From NCBI GenBank assembly GCA_947476195.1, contig CANJPT010000031.1:1-42117 (forward strand): DNA of 42,117 nt, written 5' to 3'. Shown piece after piece: positions 9,135-17,038 of the stretch. The DNA is from Lewinellaceae bacterium (GTDB taxonomy: Bacteria > Bacteroidota > Bacteroidia > Chitinophagales > Saprospiraceae). The position numbers were made by a program, and so were the translations under genes. Below the pieces are notes generated by a model. The model was not told the origin of the DNA. It made no database searches and saw only the letters and a program-made list of their open reading frames with translations. Within the stretch, counting starts at the first letter, position 1. Each line of letters begins with the position of its first letter.

Positions 9135-9226
9135 AGTATTCCTCGAATACTATTGGCTTTAAGTCTGTAACATTAATACAGACTCAGCCCTACAAGATTT
9201 TAATCTTGGAAAGCTCCGAGAATACT
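9135..9226 (-). promoter_or_regulatory. Multi-hairpin leader upstream of the HMA-DUF3347 gene
   Basis: Three inverted repeats lie in 92 bases, ending 27 bases before the ATG at 9108. Arms 9186-9199 and 9202-9215 pair over 14 positions with one mismatch and two G-U pairs. Arms 9162-9169 and 9177-9184 (AGTCTGTA/TACAGACT) pair perfectly over 8. Arms 9135-9141 and 9145-9151 (AGTATTC/GAATACT) pair perfectly over 7. In addition, 9217-9226 (CGAGAATACT) can pair with 9135-9145 instead, which would compete with the last hairpin. It could be a regulatory leader RNA or a composite extragenic palindrome; the sequence does not decide. Confidence 0.45.
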
Positions 9227-9269
9227 TGAAATGAAGAAACGAATAGGCACACGTCAGGCTAACGCGGCC

Positions 9270-9680
9270 TTAAACACTCACCTTTGGAGGTTGGAAAATA
9301 GTTAAATAAACATCTTCAGGTAAGTGACCGGCAAAGTAGAAGGCCAGTTTTTGCACAGAAGAACCTAAGGGAGATATAATAAAGAACATAGGAGGTGTTT
9401 CTCCTGCAAATGCCGCACCAGAACAACTTATCATACCGCAACCTGAACAATGACAACCATCATTTTTGTGGTCGCAAGGACAGTCGTGGCCGGAATGTTG
9501 ATGTTTGGAATTGCCATTGAGGCGAGTTTGCGCCACGTCTTTAGAACAACATGAATTCGAAGATTTTTGATCACATTTTTCCATGTGATTGGCATCACCA
9601 TTCCCACATGCCAATAGTGCGCCTGTGGGCAACACAAGGAGGCAAAAAAGTAGGAATAAAGTACCTGAGTAAAATCTCAT
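9270..9680 (-). CDS. Small Cys/His-rich secreted protein, unknown function
   Basis: A 136-residue protein using the ATG at 9680 (MRFYSGTLFLLFCLLVLPTG), which gives a clean signal peptide; a TTG 21 bases further upstream would add an implausible charged prefix. The mature part is rich in Cys and His: CGNGDANHMEKC, NSCCSK, HQHSGHDCPCDHKNDGCHCSGCG. The cluster is a strong candidate for binding several Cu(I) or Zn(II) ions. The C-terminus ends LTIFQPPKVSV, matching the IF-x-PP ending of the small His-rich protein at 3867-4268, and the CC plus PP layout recalls the HYC_CC_PP small-protein family of Bacteroidota. It lies 74 bases after the CopB ATPase gene. Function is unknown; a periplasmic metal buffer is an inference. 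Confidence 0.72.
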   Translation of the reverse strand: MRFYSGTLFLLFCLLVLPTGALLACGNGDANHMEKCDQKSSNSCCSKDVAQTRLNGNSKHQHSGHDCPCDHKNDGCHCSGCGMISCSGAAFAGETPPMFFIISPLGSSVQKLAFYFAGHLPEDVYLTIFQPPKVSV

Positions 9681-9754
9681 AGTTCGCTCGCAGATAGGCA
9701 ATTAAAACACTGATAAGTAATAAAAGTTGTTTTTCAATATTGCATTGAGTGGAT

Positions 9755-11842
9755 CTATCTATCAGTTAAATCTTTCCTCAATAATTGCGCATTCAATGCG
9801 ACCACAACAGTGCTTAAACTCATCAAAACTGCCCCCATCGCCGGGCTGAGTACAAATTGCGGATATAAAACTCCTGCGGCCAAAGGAATGGCAACAACAT
9901 TATATCCCGTTGCCCACCACAAGTTTTGCACCATTTTCCGATAGGTTGCTTTGCCAAAATTGACCAACCCAAGTACATCAGAAGGCTTGCTGTCTGTCAA
10001 AATAATATCTGCCGTTTCGGCAGCCACATCTGTGCCAGAGCCAACGGCTATTCCCACATCCGCCTGTGCAAGCGCGGGAGCATCATTCACGCCGTCGCCA
10101 GTCATGGCCACATACTCCCCTTTGGCTTGTAAGTCTTTTACGATTTCAACTTTCTGGTGAGGCAGTACCTCGGCGAAATAGCCGTCTAATCCCAACTGTT
10201 CAGCGACGGCCTTCCCTACGATAGAGTTGTCCCCTGTAGCCATGAATACTTTGATGCCTTGGCTTTTCAACTGCCGTACCGCTTCAGCGGCATCGGGTCG
10301 GATTTGGTCAGATAGCGCAAGGAATCCCACCAATTTATCATCCTCCAATACAAAAACCACTGTCTCGGCAGCTGAACCAACAGCATCGACGGGCAGTTCG
10401 ATGTTCTTTTCCTTCAAATATCCAGGACTGACGACGCTGATATTTTTGCCATCTACTTGACCGGTGATGCCTTTGCCAGTGATTGAGGTAAAATTGGATA
10501 CGGAAGGCAGTGACAAGCCTGCGGTTTTGGCTGCCGCAACTATACCCTGAGCAATGGGATGCTGGCTTTCCTGTTCGAGCGCGGCAGTAGTGGCGAGCAG
10601 GGTGTTTTTATCAAAATCTTTGGAAAGCGTATTGATACGTGATACACCGAACTTCCCTTCGGTGAGCGTTCCAGTTTTGTCAAATACCATCGCCGTAATG
10701 CGGCGTGCATTTTCAAAAGCAGTCCTATTTCGAATAAGCAGCCCGCGCCGAGCGGTCATGGCCGTAGAAATAGCGACCACCAGCGGTATCGCTACACCGA
10801 GCGCATGTGGACAGGAAGTGACCATGACGGTGACCATACGTTCGAGCGCGAAGGCCAGTGTCTGCCCTTTGGCGAGCCAGACGGCCAGCGTCCCAAAGCC
10901 TACTCCCAACGCTATAAAAGTCAGCCACTTAGCCGCGCGATCTGCCAAATGCTGGGTCTGCGATTTAGCAGCTTGGGCCTCTTGCACCAAGGTAATAACC
11001 TTATTGAGGTAGCTGTCTTTGCCGGATTTGTCCACCCGGATTTTTAGGCTGCCCTCTCCGTTGATTGCCCCAGCGATAACTTTCGCGCCTTCTGTTTTTT
11101 GCACCGGGACACTTTCACCTGTTAGCATACTCTCGTTCACGCTACTGCTGCCCTCAGTTACAGTGCCATCCACTGGGATTTTTTCGCCAGGCTTCACCAA
11201 TACGAGGTCTCCTATTTTCAACTCGTCCACGCGCATATCGTGCAACATTTCGCCGCCGTGATACATATGTGCCTCGGCGGGCATCATTTTGACAATCAAC
11301 TCCAAGGCTTTCGAGGCACCGGCAACGGATTTCATTTCGAGCCAATGTCCCAAGAGCATAATAACGATGAGTGTGGCGAGTTCCCAGTAGAAATCCATGC
11401 CCTCCACCAATCTGAACACCACAGCCGTGCTGTATAAGAATGCTACTGTTATGGCCACGCCAATGAGGGTCATCATGCCGGGTTGACGGCGTTTTAGTTC
11501 ATCCCAAAGCCCCATCAGAAACGGCCAGCCGCCATAAAAATAAATGATGCTACCAAGCGCCACCGACACCCAATCGCGACCTGGAAAAGTGAACTGATAC
11601 CCAACGGCCATTTGAAACATTGGGGAAATAGCCACCACGGGCACCGTAAACACAAGACATATCCAGAACCGCCGCAGGAAATCTGCGATCATTTTCGAAT
11701 GGTCATGACTGCCGCCGTGTCCCGAATGGCTTGCACCGTGCATTGCACCTTCCATAACCGTTCCATCGGGCATAGTATGTACACCGTGTTTGGAGTGGTC
11801 TTCGGGTGAAGGGTTTGGATGGTCTGGGTGATTGTGTTTCAT
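9755..11842 (-). CDS. copB: Copper-translocating P1B-type ATPase, CopB-like (CPH motif)
   Basis: A 695-residue inner-membrane pump that exports copper using ATP. The N-terminus (residues 1-50) is a His/Met-rich tail (HNHPDHPNPSPEDHSKHG ... HGASHSGHGGSHDH) in place of Cys-type HMA domains. TGES is at ~241-244; the transmembrane metal motif is CPH (344-346), typical of the P1B-3/CopB class rather than the CPC of CopA; the phosphorylation motif DKTGT has Asp388; HP-locus SQHPIA and GDGVNDAPA follow. Length and motif order are those of complete family members. It begins 7 bases after the stop of the galactose-oxidase-like gene, so the two are co-transcribed and probably translationally coupled. 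CPH pumps have been linked to Cu(I)/Cu(II) or Ag efflux; the exact ion is not decided here. Confidence 0.95.
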   Translation of the reverse strand: MKHNHPDHPNPSPEDHSKHGVHTMPDGTVMEGAMHGASHSGHGGSHDHSKMIADFLRRFWICLVFTVPVVAISPMFQMAVGYQFTFPGRDWVSVALGSIIYFYGGWPFLMGLWDELKRRQPGMMTLIGVAITVAFLYSTAVVFRLVEGMDFYWELATLIVIMLLGHWLEMKSVAGASKALELIVKMMPAEAHMYHGGEMLHDMRVDELKIGDLVLVKPGEKIPVDGTVTEGSSSVNESMLTGESVPVQKTEGAKVIAGAINGEGSLKIRVDKSGKDSYLNKVITLVQEAQAAKSQTQHLADRAAKWLTFIALGVGFGTLAVWLAKGQTLAFALERMVTVMVTSCPHALGVAIPLVVAISTAMTARRGLLIRNRTAFENARRITAMVFDKTGTLTEGKFGVSRINTLSKDFDKNTLLATTAALEQESQHPIAQGIVAAAKTAGLSLPSVSNFTSITGKGITGQVDGKNISVVSPGYLKEKNIELPVDAVGSAAETVVFVLEDDKLVGFLALSDQIRPDAAEAVRQLKSQGIKVFMATGDNSIVGKAVAEQLGLDGYFAEVLPHQKVEIVKDLQAKGEYVAMTGDGVNDAPALAQADVGIAVGSGTDVAAETADIILTDSKPSDVLGLVNFGKATYRKMVQNLWWATGYNVVAIPLAAGVLYPQFVLSPAMGAVLMSLSTVVVALNAQLLRKDLTDR

Positions 11843-11849
11843 AGTTTTG

Positions 11850-14798
11850 TTACCTTAAAATCAATTTTTCAGTCCCCAAAATCACATCCTCCAAACGGGC
11901 CGTTAGTATGTAAACCCCAGGCTGAATCCCTGATGTTTTGAGTATAAAAACTTGCTTGTCTATAGTTTTATCAAATAAGGAATAGTTCCGAACTTGTTTG
12001 CCAGCCGCATCCGTCAATTCAAAACTCATCTTACCAGTCTTTTTTAAACTTATCTCAACCGATAAGAAGCCACCCGAAACCAATGGGTTTGGAAAGACAC
12101 GGAATGATTCTACTAAGCCGGGTTCTTTAATGTTGACTGTAATAATGGTAATCGTCTGCGTGTCAGATGCCGTACCACAGGGTCCCGTTGATATGAGTGT
12201 CACTGTGTACGTTCCGTCATTTGCGTATGTGTGTGTTGGACTGGTTTGAGTGCTTGTACTTCCGTCGCCAAAATCCCACAGATAGCTGCTGGCATTGGTC
12301 GAAGTGTTGGTAAAAGAAGCTGCCGCCCCTAATATGGAATTACTGAAACCGGAAGTAGGTAAAGGGCTAACGGTGATATAATTTGGTTGGGTAGAAGTAT
12401 TGCTACCTGCGCTGTTACTCACCGTTAAGGTCACGGAATATGTGCCGGGGGTTGAATAAAATACTGTCGGATTTTCTACTGAAGAAGAACTGGGTGAACC
12501 ACCGGGGAATTGCCAGTCAAAATTCGTTGCATTGGCCGAAGATGTACTGCTAAACTGTACCGTCAATGGCGCACAACCATCAGTCAGATTGGACGAGAAT
12601 CCTGCTGTCGGAGGAGTAGTTATCACCACCGATTGGGTAGTCGTGTCTGCGCTGCAAAGTCCATTTGCAATGAGCGTCACGATATAAGTCCCATCAGTGG
12701 CATACAGGTGCGAAGGATCGGTCTGCGTACTCGTGCTGCCATCTCCAAAACCCCAAGCATAGATGGTGGCGTTACTGGAAGAATTTATAAATGAAGCTGT
12801 TGCACCATTGACCATGCTACTGAAACTGGCAGTAGTCAAGGGTGGCACCGTGATATAGTTTGTCTGCGTGGTGGAATTGCTGCCAGCACTGTTACTTACA
12901 GTAAGTGTGACGGAGTAGTTGCCCGAGTTCGGATATACCACAGTTGGGTTTTGTGTAGTGGACGAACTGGGTATTGCTCCAGGGAATTGCCAGTTGAAAT
13001 TTGTTGTATTAGAAGAAGATGTGCTGGTAAATTGCACCGTTAGCGGCGCACAACCATCAGTTTGATTAACCGTAAAACCAGCCGTTGGCGGTGTAACAAC
13101 TACCATTGGTGGTCCGGGCAAAATCCGCACCATTCGGGCAACCGAAGGAATATCGTCCACCATTGCCCAGAGCATATACCAGCCTGGCATCGAGCGCAGC
13201 GAATCGTTCGGCACAATAGCTTCTATGCTCTGTCCCTGTTGCGAGAAATTGAGGTCGAGGAAACGGTTTTCTCCACAATTCATCATGTGCGTAACAGCGG
13301 TAGTGCTTTGCAGCACAACGGCGGTAGGTGCATTGGTTCGCCCTGCTTCAAAACGAATCGTGTCACCCCTATTATAATCCGTTTTTGCAAGGTTCAATAC
13401 CTGTGGACGCACCCCTCTGAATAGATAGGGTGGCTTATAAGCATCGATGATACTCTGTGGAGGCTCATTGCCCGGAGCGCCCTCACCGCCTACCACGATT
13501 ATCCGGCCATCGGGTACGAGTGTTGCAAGAGCATGATATTCCCTTTTACGGGGCATGGGCATAAGTCGTCTCCAAGTATCTGCGTAAGGATCATAAAGAT
13601 CTGTCAAATCCATATGCCCCCATTGATTCACAGGAGTCGGGTCGGATGGCTCCTCCTTGAAACCTGCGAGCGTAAGTATATGGCGGTCAGGCAGGAGCAC
13701 GGTTTCTGGACGAGAACGCAAAGGTGCGAAGTTGGATCGCAGCGTCCAGGTATTGGCGATGGGATCATAGCGTTCGACCAGATTTCCACCGCTGCCAGCC
13801 GGAAAAGGTTTGAAGCCAATTGCAATAACGTCTCCTTCGGGCAGGTGTACAAGTTCGTGGTCCACATGATCTCCATTGGGCATCCGGTTGCCCTGTACAA
13901 AATCGGCAGCTAAATTCCATTGTTTTGTAGCTGGGTCAAAAAGTTGAGGCGGGCGGAAAGTCATCAGGGCTTTGCCACTGTAAAGTGTGAGTATGGGCGA
14001 TTGTTCCATGCGGATGGCAACGGTGTCTGCCCATTCAGTAATGCCGGTGATAGGATTGTACAATTCGCTTGTGTTCACACGAACCGGATTAGCCAGTCCT
14101 CCGCCGCCAACGATGAGCAGCCTTCCATCGGCAAGTTGTATCATGGAAGGATACCAGCGATAATCTAACATGGGAGGCAGCGGCTGCCAGGTTTTTGTGG
14201 AACTATTATACTGTTTGACTTTATTGGAACCGGGACCATATATTTCTTGGTCAGTGCCACCCGCCATGATGACTTTACCATTCCAAAGCAGCTTCGGGGC
14301 AACACAACCCTGTACTTTAGTATCGCCTGGAACAGTAACCGTATCATTGGCTGCCGGGTCAAAAGCAAAAGGGTCTTTGGTGCTGTGGCAGTAATAAATA
14401 GTACCATTTGGCAACAGTACCCCCAGGTCTGTGCCCCCGAGCGGTTCGGGAGAAACCATGATTACGTTCCATTGACCTTCCTCGGTTTCGGGGGCGAGTT
14501 GTGCATCGTGGGTGACTGTGCCGATAATATTGGGAATGCTGTTTTGAAAATAAGCAAAGCCGGGTTTGGCAGCACCAAAGGACAAGGGTATCCCGCCTGG
14601 GAGGTTTACCATTAAATACTGTCCTGTAGGATTGGTTCGGGTTTCCCAAAATTGTGTGGTGTCTGCGTTGAACAATGTGATACGGACATTGCTAAGCGGC
14701 GCTCCGCCTGGGCCGATAACAGTACCAGTGAGCGTTTGAGCAGATACGAAGCTGAGATTTGCGGTCAACAAAATGAACGCGAATAATAGATATCGCAT
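11850..14798 (-). CDS. Secreted galactose/glyoxal-oxidase-like copper radical oxidase with PKD and T9SS domains
   Basis: A 982-residue exported protein. ATG at 14798 is chosen because it starts a clear signal peptide (MRYLLFAFILLTANLSFVSA); the upstream in-frame extension overlaps the methyltransferase gene. Order: signal 1-20; carboxypeptidase-regulatory-like beta sandwich ~22-105; Kelch propeller ~110-455; DUF1929 E-set ~463-560; PKD domains ~570-651, 652-727, 729-810, 811-887 in an A-B-A-B pattern; T9SS sorting domain ~896-982. Residues matching the galactose oxidase copper site are all present: Cys165 (VQGCVAP) and Tyr216 (RWYPS) for the thioether cofactor, Tyr421-His422 (REYHA) and His504 (AVTHMM). 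RWYPS is closer to glyoxal oxidases. It predicts oxidation of an alcohol or aldehyde with release of hydrogen peroxide; substrate unknown. It is joined to the CopB gene downstream. Confidence 0.9.
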   Translation of the reverse strand: MRYLLFAFILLTANLSFVSAQTLTGTVIGPGGAPLSNVRITLFNADTTQFWETRTNPTGQYLMVNLPGGIPLSFGAAKPGFAYFQNSIPNIIGTVTHDAQLAPETEEGQWNVIMVSPEPLGGTDLGVLLPNGTIYYCHSTKDPFAFDPAANDTVTVPGDTKVQGCVAPKLLWNGKVIMAGGTDQEIYGPGSNKVKQYNSSTKTWQPLPPMLDYRWYPSMIQLADGRLLIVGGGGLANPVRVNTSELYNPITGITEWADTVAIRMEQSPILTLYSGKALMTFRPPQLFDPATKQWNLAADFVQGNRMPNGDHVDHELVHLPEGDVIAIGFKPFPAGSGGNLVERYDPIANTWTLRSNFAPLRSRPETVLLPDRHILTLAGFKEEPSDPTPVNQWGHMDLTDLYDPYADTWRRLMPMPRKREYHALATLVPDGRIIVVGGEGAPGNEPPQSIIDAYKPPYLFRGVRPQVLNLAKTDYNRGDTIRFEAGRTNAPTAVVLQSTTAVTHMMNCGENRFLDLNFSQQGQSIEAIVPNDSLRSMPGWYMLWAMVDDIPSVARMVRILPGPPMVVVTPPTAGFTVNQTDGCAPLTVQFTSTSSSNTTNFNWQFPGAIPSSSTTQNPTVVYPNSGNYSVTLTVSNSAGSNSTTQTNYITVPPLTTASFSSMVNGATASFINSSSNATIYAWGFGDGSTSTQTDPSHLYATDGTYIVTLIANGLCSADTTTQSVVITTPPTAGFSSNLTDGCAPLTVQFSSTSSANATNFDWQFPGGSPSSSSVENPTVFYSTPGTYSVTLTVSNSAGSNTSTQPNYITVSPLPTSGFSNSILGAAASFTNTSTNASSYLWDFGDGSTSTQTSPTHTYANDGTYTVTLISTGPCGTASDTQTITIITVNIKEPGLVESFRVFPNPLVSGGFLSVEISLKKTGKMSFELTDAAGKQVRNYSLFDKTIDKQVFILKTSGIQPGVYILTARLEDVILGTEKLILR

Positions 14799-14808
14799 AG
14801 ATGTGGAT

Positions 14809-15438
14809 TTAATATGCTGAGGTTGGAAGTCTTCGAAAACTGCAAAATACGAAGTTCTGAATTGTGTCGAATGGGGTGAGGTGATCGGTGGTAATGCAGC
14901 GAATTTTGTGGAAAAAACGGCTGATTCGCTCTGACAAACTGTGCTCTGAATATTGTTTGATTTCCAACCCGCTGCACTTAGTGGGGCCATTTTCGGAAAA
15001 GACGCCTATGACCAAAATGCCTTCAGGGACGATAAACTCTCGCATAGTTTTAATGTGTTTTTCAACTTCTGTATCCGCCGTTAGGAAGTGGAAAGTGGCG
15101 CGGTCGTGCCAGAAATCGTACTGTTTATCAGGTCTAAAATCAATTATATCTGAGACGATCCAACGGATTTGGTGGGCGGCTTCGCCAAGTTCTTGCTGTT
15201 TTTTGTCAATAGCATTTTGAGAAATGTCGAGCACTGTGATATCCTGATATCCTTCGGCAAGCAGGTAATTGACAAATTGGCTCTCCCCACCGCCAACGTC
15301 AATGATTTTGGCTGAGCGGGGCAGCTTTGCGGACTCTAAGAACTCTATGGATGTGGTCGGCATTTCCTGATACCAGCTCGTCTGGGCGAATTCTTTATGC
15401 TGGTAAATTTTTTCCCAATGTTCTTTTCGTGTCGGCAT
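14809..15438 (-). CDS. Class I SAM-dependent methyltransferase
   Basis: A 209-residue cytosolic protein with the Rossmann-fold methyltransferase pattern: motif I IIDVGGGESQFV at ~45-56, then ITVLDISQNAID (acidic residue binding the SAM ribose at the end of strand 2), IRWIVSDIIDF (motif post-II) and FWHDRATFHFLT. The start HWEKIYQHKE is common to small methyltransferases of the Methyltransf_25/TPMT-like group, which act on small molecules or thiols/metalloids. The substrate cannot be read from the sequence. Stop is 10 bases before the radical oxidase start and the gene follows the Asp-box propeller by 44 bases, all on one strand, so it is likely part of the operon. Whether it contributes to metal or metalloid tolerance is speculation. 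Confidence 0.88.
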   Translation of the reverse strand: MPTRKEHWEKIYQHKEFAQTSWYQEMPTTSIEFLESAKLPRSAKIIDVGGGESQFVNYLLAEGYQDITVLDISQNAIDKKQQELGEAAHQIRWIVSDIIDFRPDKQYDFWHDRATFHFLTADTEVEKHIKTMREFIVPEGILVIGVFSENGPTKCSGLEIKQYSEHSLSERISRFFHKIRCITTDHLTPFDTIQNFVFCSFRRLPTSAY

Positions 15439-15482
15439 GGATGTGATTTAAATTTAAATTTCTGCATCGCAGCTACTTCGAA

Positions 15483-16946
15483 TTACTGCACTACAATTTT
15501 CCGGGACTCTTCTCCTTTCTGGGTTTTTATTTTTAAGAAATAAACTCCTTTGGCGAGATGATCTGTTGGTACAGCTACCTCAGACATGTCAGATTTTTGG
15601 CCAAATATTTTGTTTCCAAACACATCGAACAAAGAAATCTCTTGCAACACATCGGACTCGATTTTTACCCAAAAACCACCACCACCCTCAACAGGATTTG
15701 GAAATACTGAAATACCCAACGCCGCGCCTTTAATGGGTTCATAGGTCGGGCTGTTTCCCGTCAAAATGCCTTGACGGTAAAGCACCTGGTGGGAAGTAGC
15801 ATCCACATAAACCAAATGGAAAACTCCATTTCGGAATGCCACTGAAGGCAATTGCAATGTATGATCTGGTACCGAGAAACGATTGACCTGGCTATTTAAG
15901 CCCTCCAGTCCTTTAGTAGAAAAATGGAATAAGATTTCATTCCCATTTTCCACAAAAACCATCCCAATCGTGTCTCCTACAGCTGCCACGTCTGCTTGAC
16001 TTTGACTGATTTGAGGGCCGGACAGTGTAAGAAAATCTAACTGCTGCCCTCCCTGCATTGTACCTGCGTGAAGTGTGCTAAGATAGACGCGCGGCGTACC
16101 ACTCGCCCCACTCATCCAGACTGTAATCAGGCTATCTCCCGAACGCGCCATGCGTGGCCCGGCGATTGGACAAAAGTTGAGTTGCCAATCCGTTGCATCT
16201 ACGTCAGTAGCAGTATCGAACGTAGTCGCTAAATCGGTGGAGCGGCTCATCCAAATGTCTCGAAGGTCTTGATTGTTGTTGCGGAAAAGCAGCCAAATCG
16301 AGTCACCCGAAGCAAGCAGGTCCGAGGTGCAGCACTCACAGACTGCACCACCTGGTGCGGGCGCATTTGCTATTACTGGGGTATCATTGAACGAAAGACC
16401 GCTATCTATAGATCTTCGTACCATGTAATCAGTTTCACCCTGTTTATGCAAAATGTAGCTGACTACCGGGTTATCTGTTCCATCTACAGTAACCGAGGGT
16501 AAAATAGCATAACCGCCAGCAACACTTCCTTGCACAGAAGAGGGTGAACCAAACGTATTACCGCCATCATCGGAACTTGCCAAAAAGATGCCCTGTTGTT
16601 GTTGTTCGAAAACGATAAAAACCTGGCTGCCCGACAACGCCACATCATATCCCCCAAAACCATACAAAAGCGGCTCATAAGGCTCCTGTACCACACCAAC
16701 TGGAGTAGTGAATGCCCCATTCTCAAATCGGGAACACCAGATTTGAGAAGTGTAGTTGACGAAGTCTCCGTTAATGCCGCAGGTTACCAAGGGAGTGCCA
16801 TCGGAAAGCAGCACGATGCGTGGTGATGTGATGGGTCTCGTGGTGGAGTCCACTACGATTGAATCCGACCATTGTACGGTACTTTGTGCTACACCTGAGA
16901 AACTTGAGAGGATGCACGCGAAAAAAACGAAGGTAATTTTTATCAT
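15483..16946 (-). CDS. Secreted Asp-box (sialidase-fold) propeller protein with T9SS sorting domain
   Basis: A 487-residue exported protein. The ATG at 16946 begins a signal peptide (MIKITFVFFACILSSFSGVA); the longer frame starts only with TTG. The body is a six-bladed propeller of BNR/sialidase type with Asp-box signatures SSDDGGNTF and SIDSGLSF. No arginine triad or FRIP-like motif was recognised, so glycosidase activity is not claimed. An unusual Cys cluster CECCTSD (CxCC) lies mid-protein and could bind metal. The C-terminal ~80 residues (ISVFPNPVEGGGGF to ESRKIVVQ) form a T9SS type A sorting domain, so the protein is secreted or surface-attached. It lies between the PKD protein and the methyltransferase. 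Function unknown. Confidence 0.85.
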   Translation of the reverse strand: MIKITFVFFACILSSFSGVAQSTVQWSDSIVVDSTTRPITSPRIVLLSDGTPLVTCGINGDFVNYTSQIWCSRFENGAFTTPVGVVQEPYEPLLYGFGGYDVALSGSQVFIVFEQQQQGIFLASSDDGGNTFGSPSSVQGSVAGGYAILPSVTVDGTDNPVVSYILHKQGETDYMVRRSIDSGLSFNDTPVIANAPAPGGAVCECCTSDLLASGDSIWLLFRNNNQDLRDIWMSRSTDLATTFDTATDVDATDWQLNFCPIAGPRMARSGDSLITVWMSGASGTPRVYLSTLHAGTMQGGQQLDFLTLSGPQISQSQADVAAVGDTIGMVFVENGNEILFHFSTKGLEGLNSQVNRFSVPDHTLQLPSVAFRNGVFHLVYVDATSHQVLYRQGILTGNSPTYEPIKGAALGISVFPNPVEGGGGFWVKIESDVLQEISLFDVFGNKIFGQKSDMSEVAVPTDHLAKGVYFLKIKTQKGEESRKIVVQ

Positions 16947-16985
16947 GCTAATTGAAAATATTGAACCAGCCGCGTATACTAATGA

Positions 16986-17016
16986 TCCCAGCTTGGTTAT
17001 CAATCTCAAGCTGGGA
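16986..17016 (-). repeat. Intercistronic inverted repeat (10-bp arms)
   Basis: Perfect arms TCCCAGCTTG (16986-16995) and CAAGCTGGGA (17007-17016) flank an 11-base loop, between the PKD-protein stop at 17039 and the Asp-box gene start at 16946. There is no run of T after the hairpin on the transcribed strand, so a standard intrinsic terminator is not supported. It may be an RNA-processing or stability hairpin, or an extragenic palindrome. Confidence 0.5.
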
Positions 17017-17038
17017 CCATCAGATAATTCTTGGACTT

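Noticed and set aside
12119-13090. DNA direct repeats in the radical oxidase gene as a possible repeat array or CRISPR
   Set aside because: They encode duplicated PKD domains in A-B-A-B order and are diverged at the DNA level; there is no repeat-spacer structure.
14799-14990. N-terminal extension of the radical oxidase frame
   Set aside because: It overlaps the methyltransferase coding end and precedes a clean signal peptide at ATG 14798; the extension has no plausible export signal.
15483-16946. Assignment of the Asp-box protein as an active sialidase
   Set aside because: Asp boxes are present but no arginine triad or other sialidase catalytic residues were recognised; Asp boxes also occur in non-enzymatic propellers.
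16947-17009. TTG-started extension of the Asp-box protein
   Set aside because: It runs through the inverted repeat at 16986-17016, and the internal ATG at 16946 begins a proper signal peptide.
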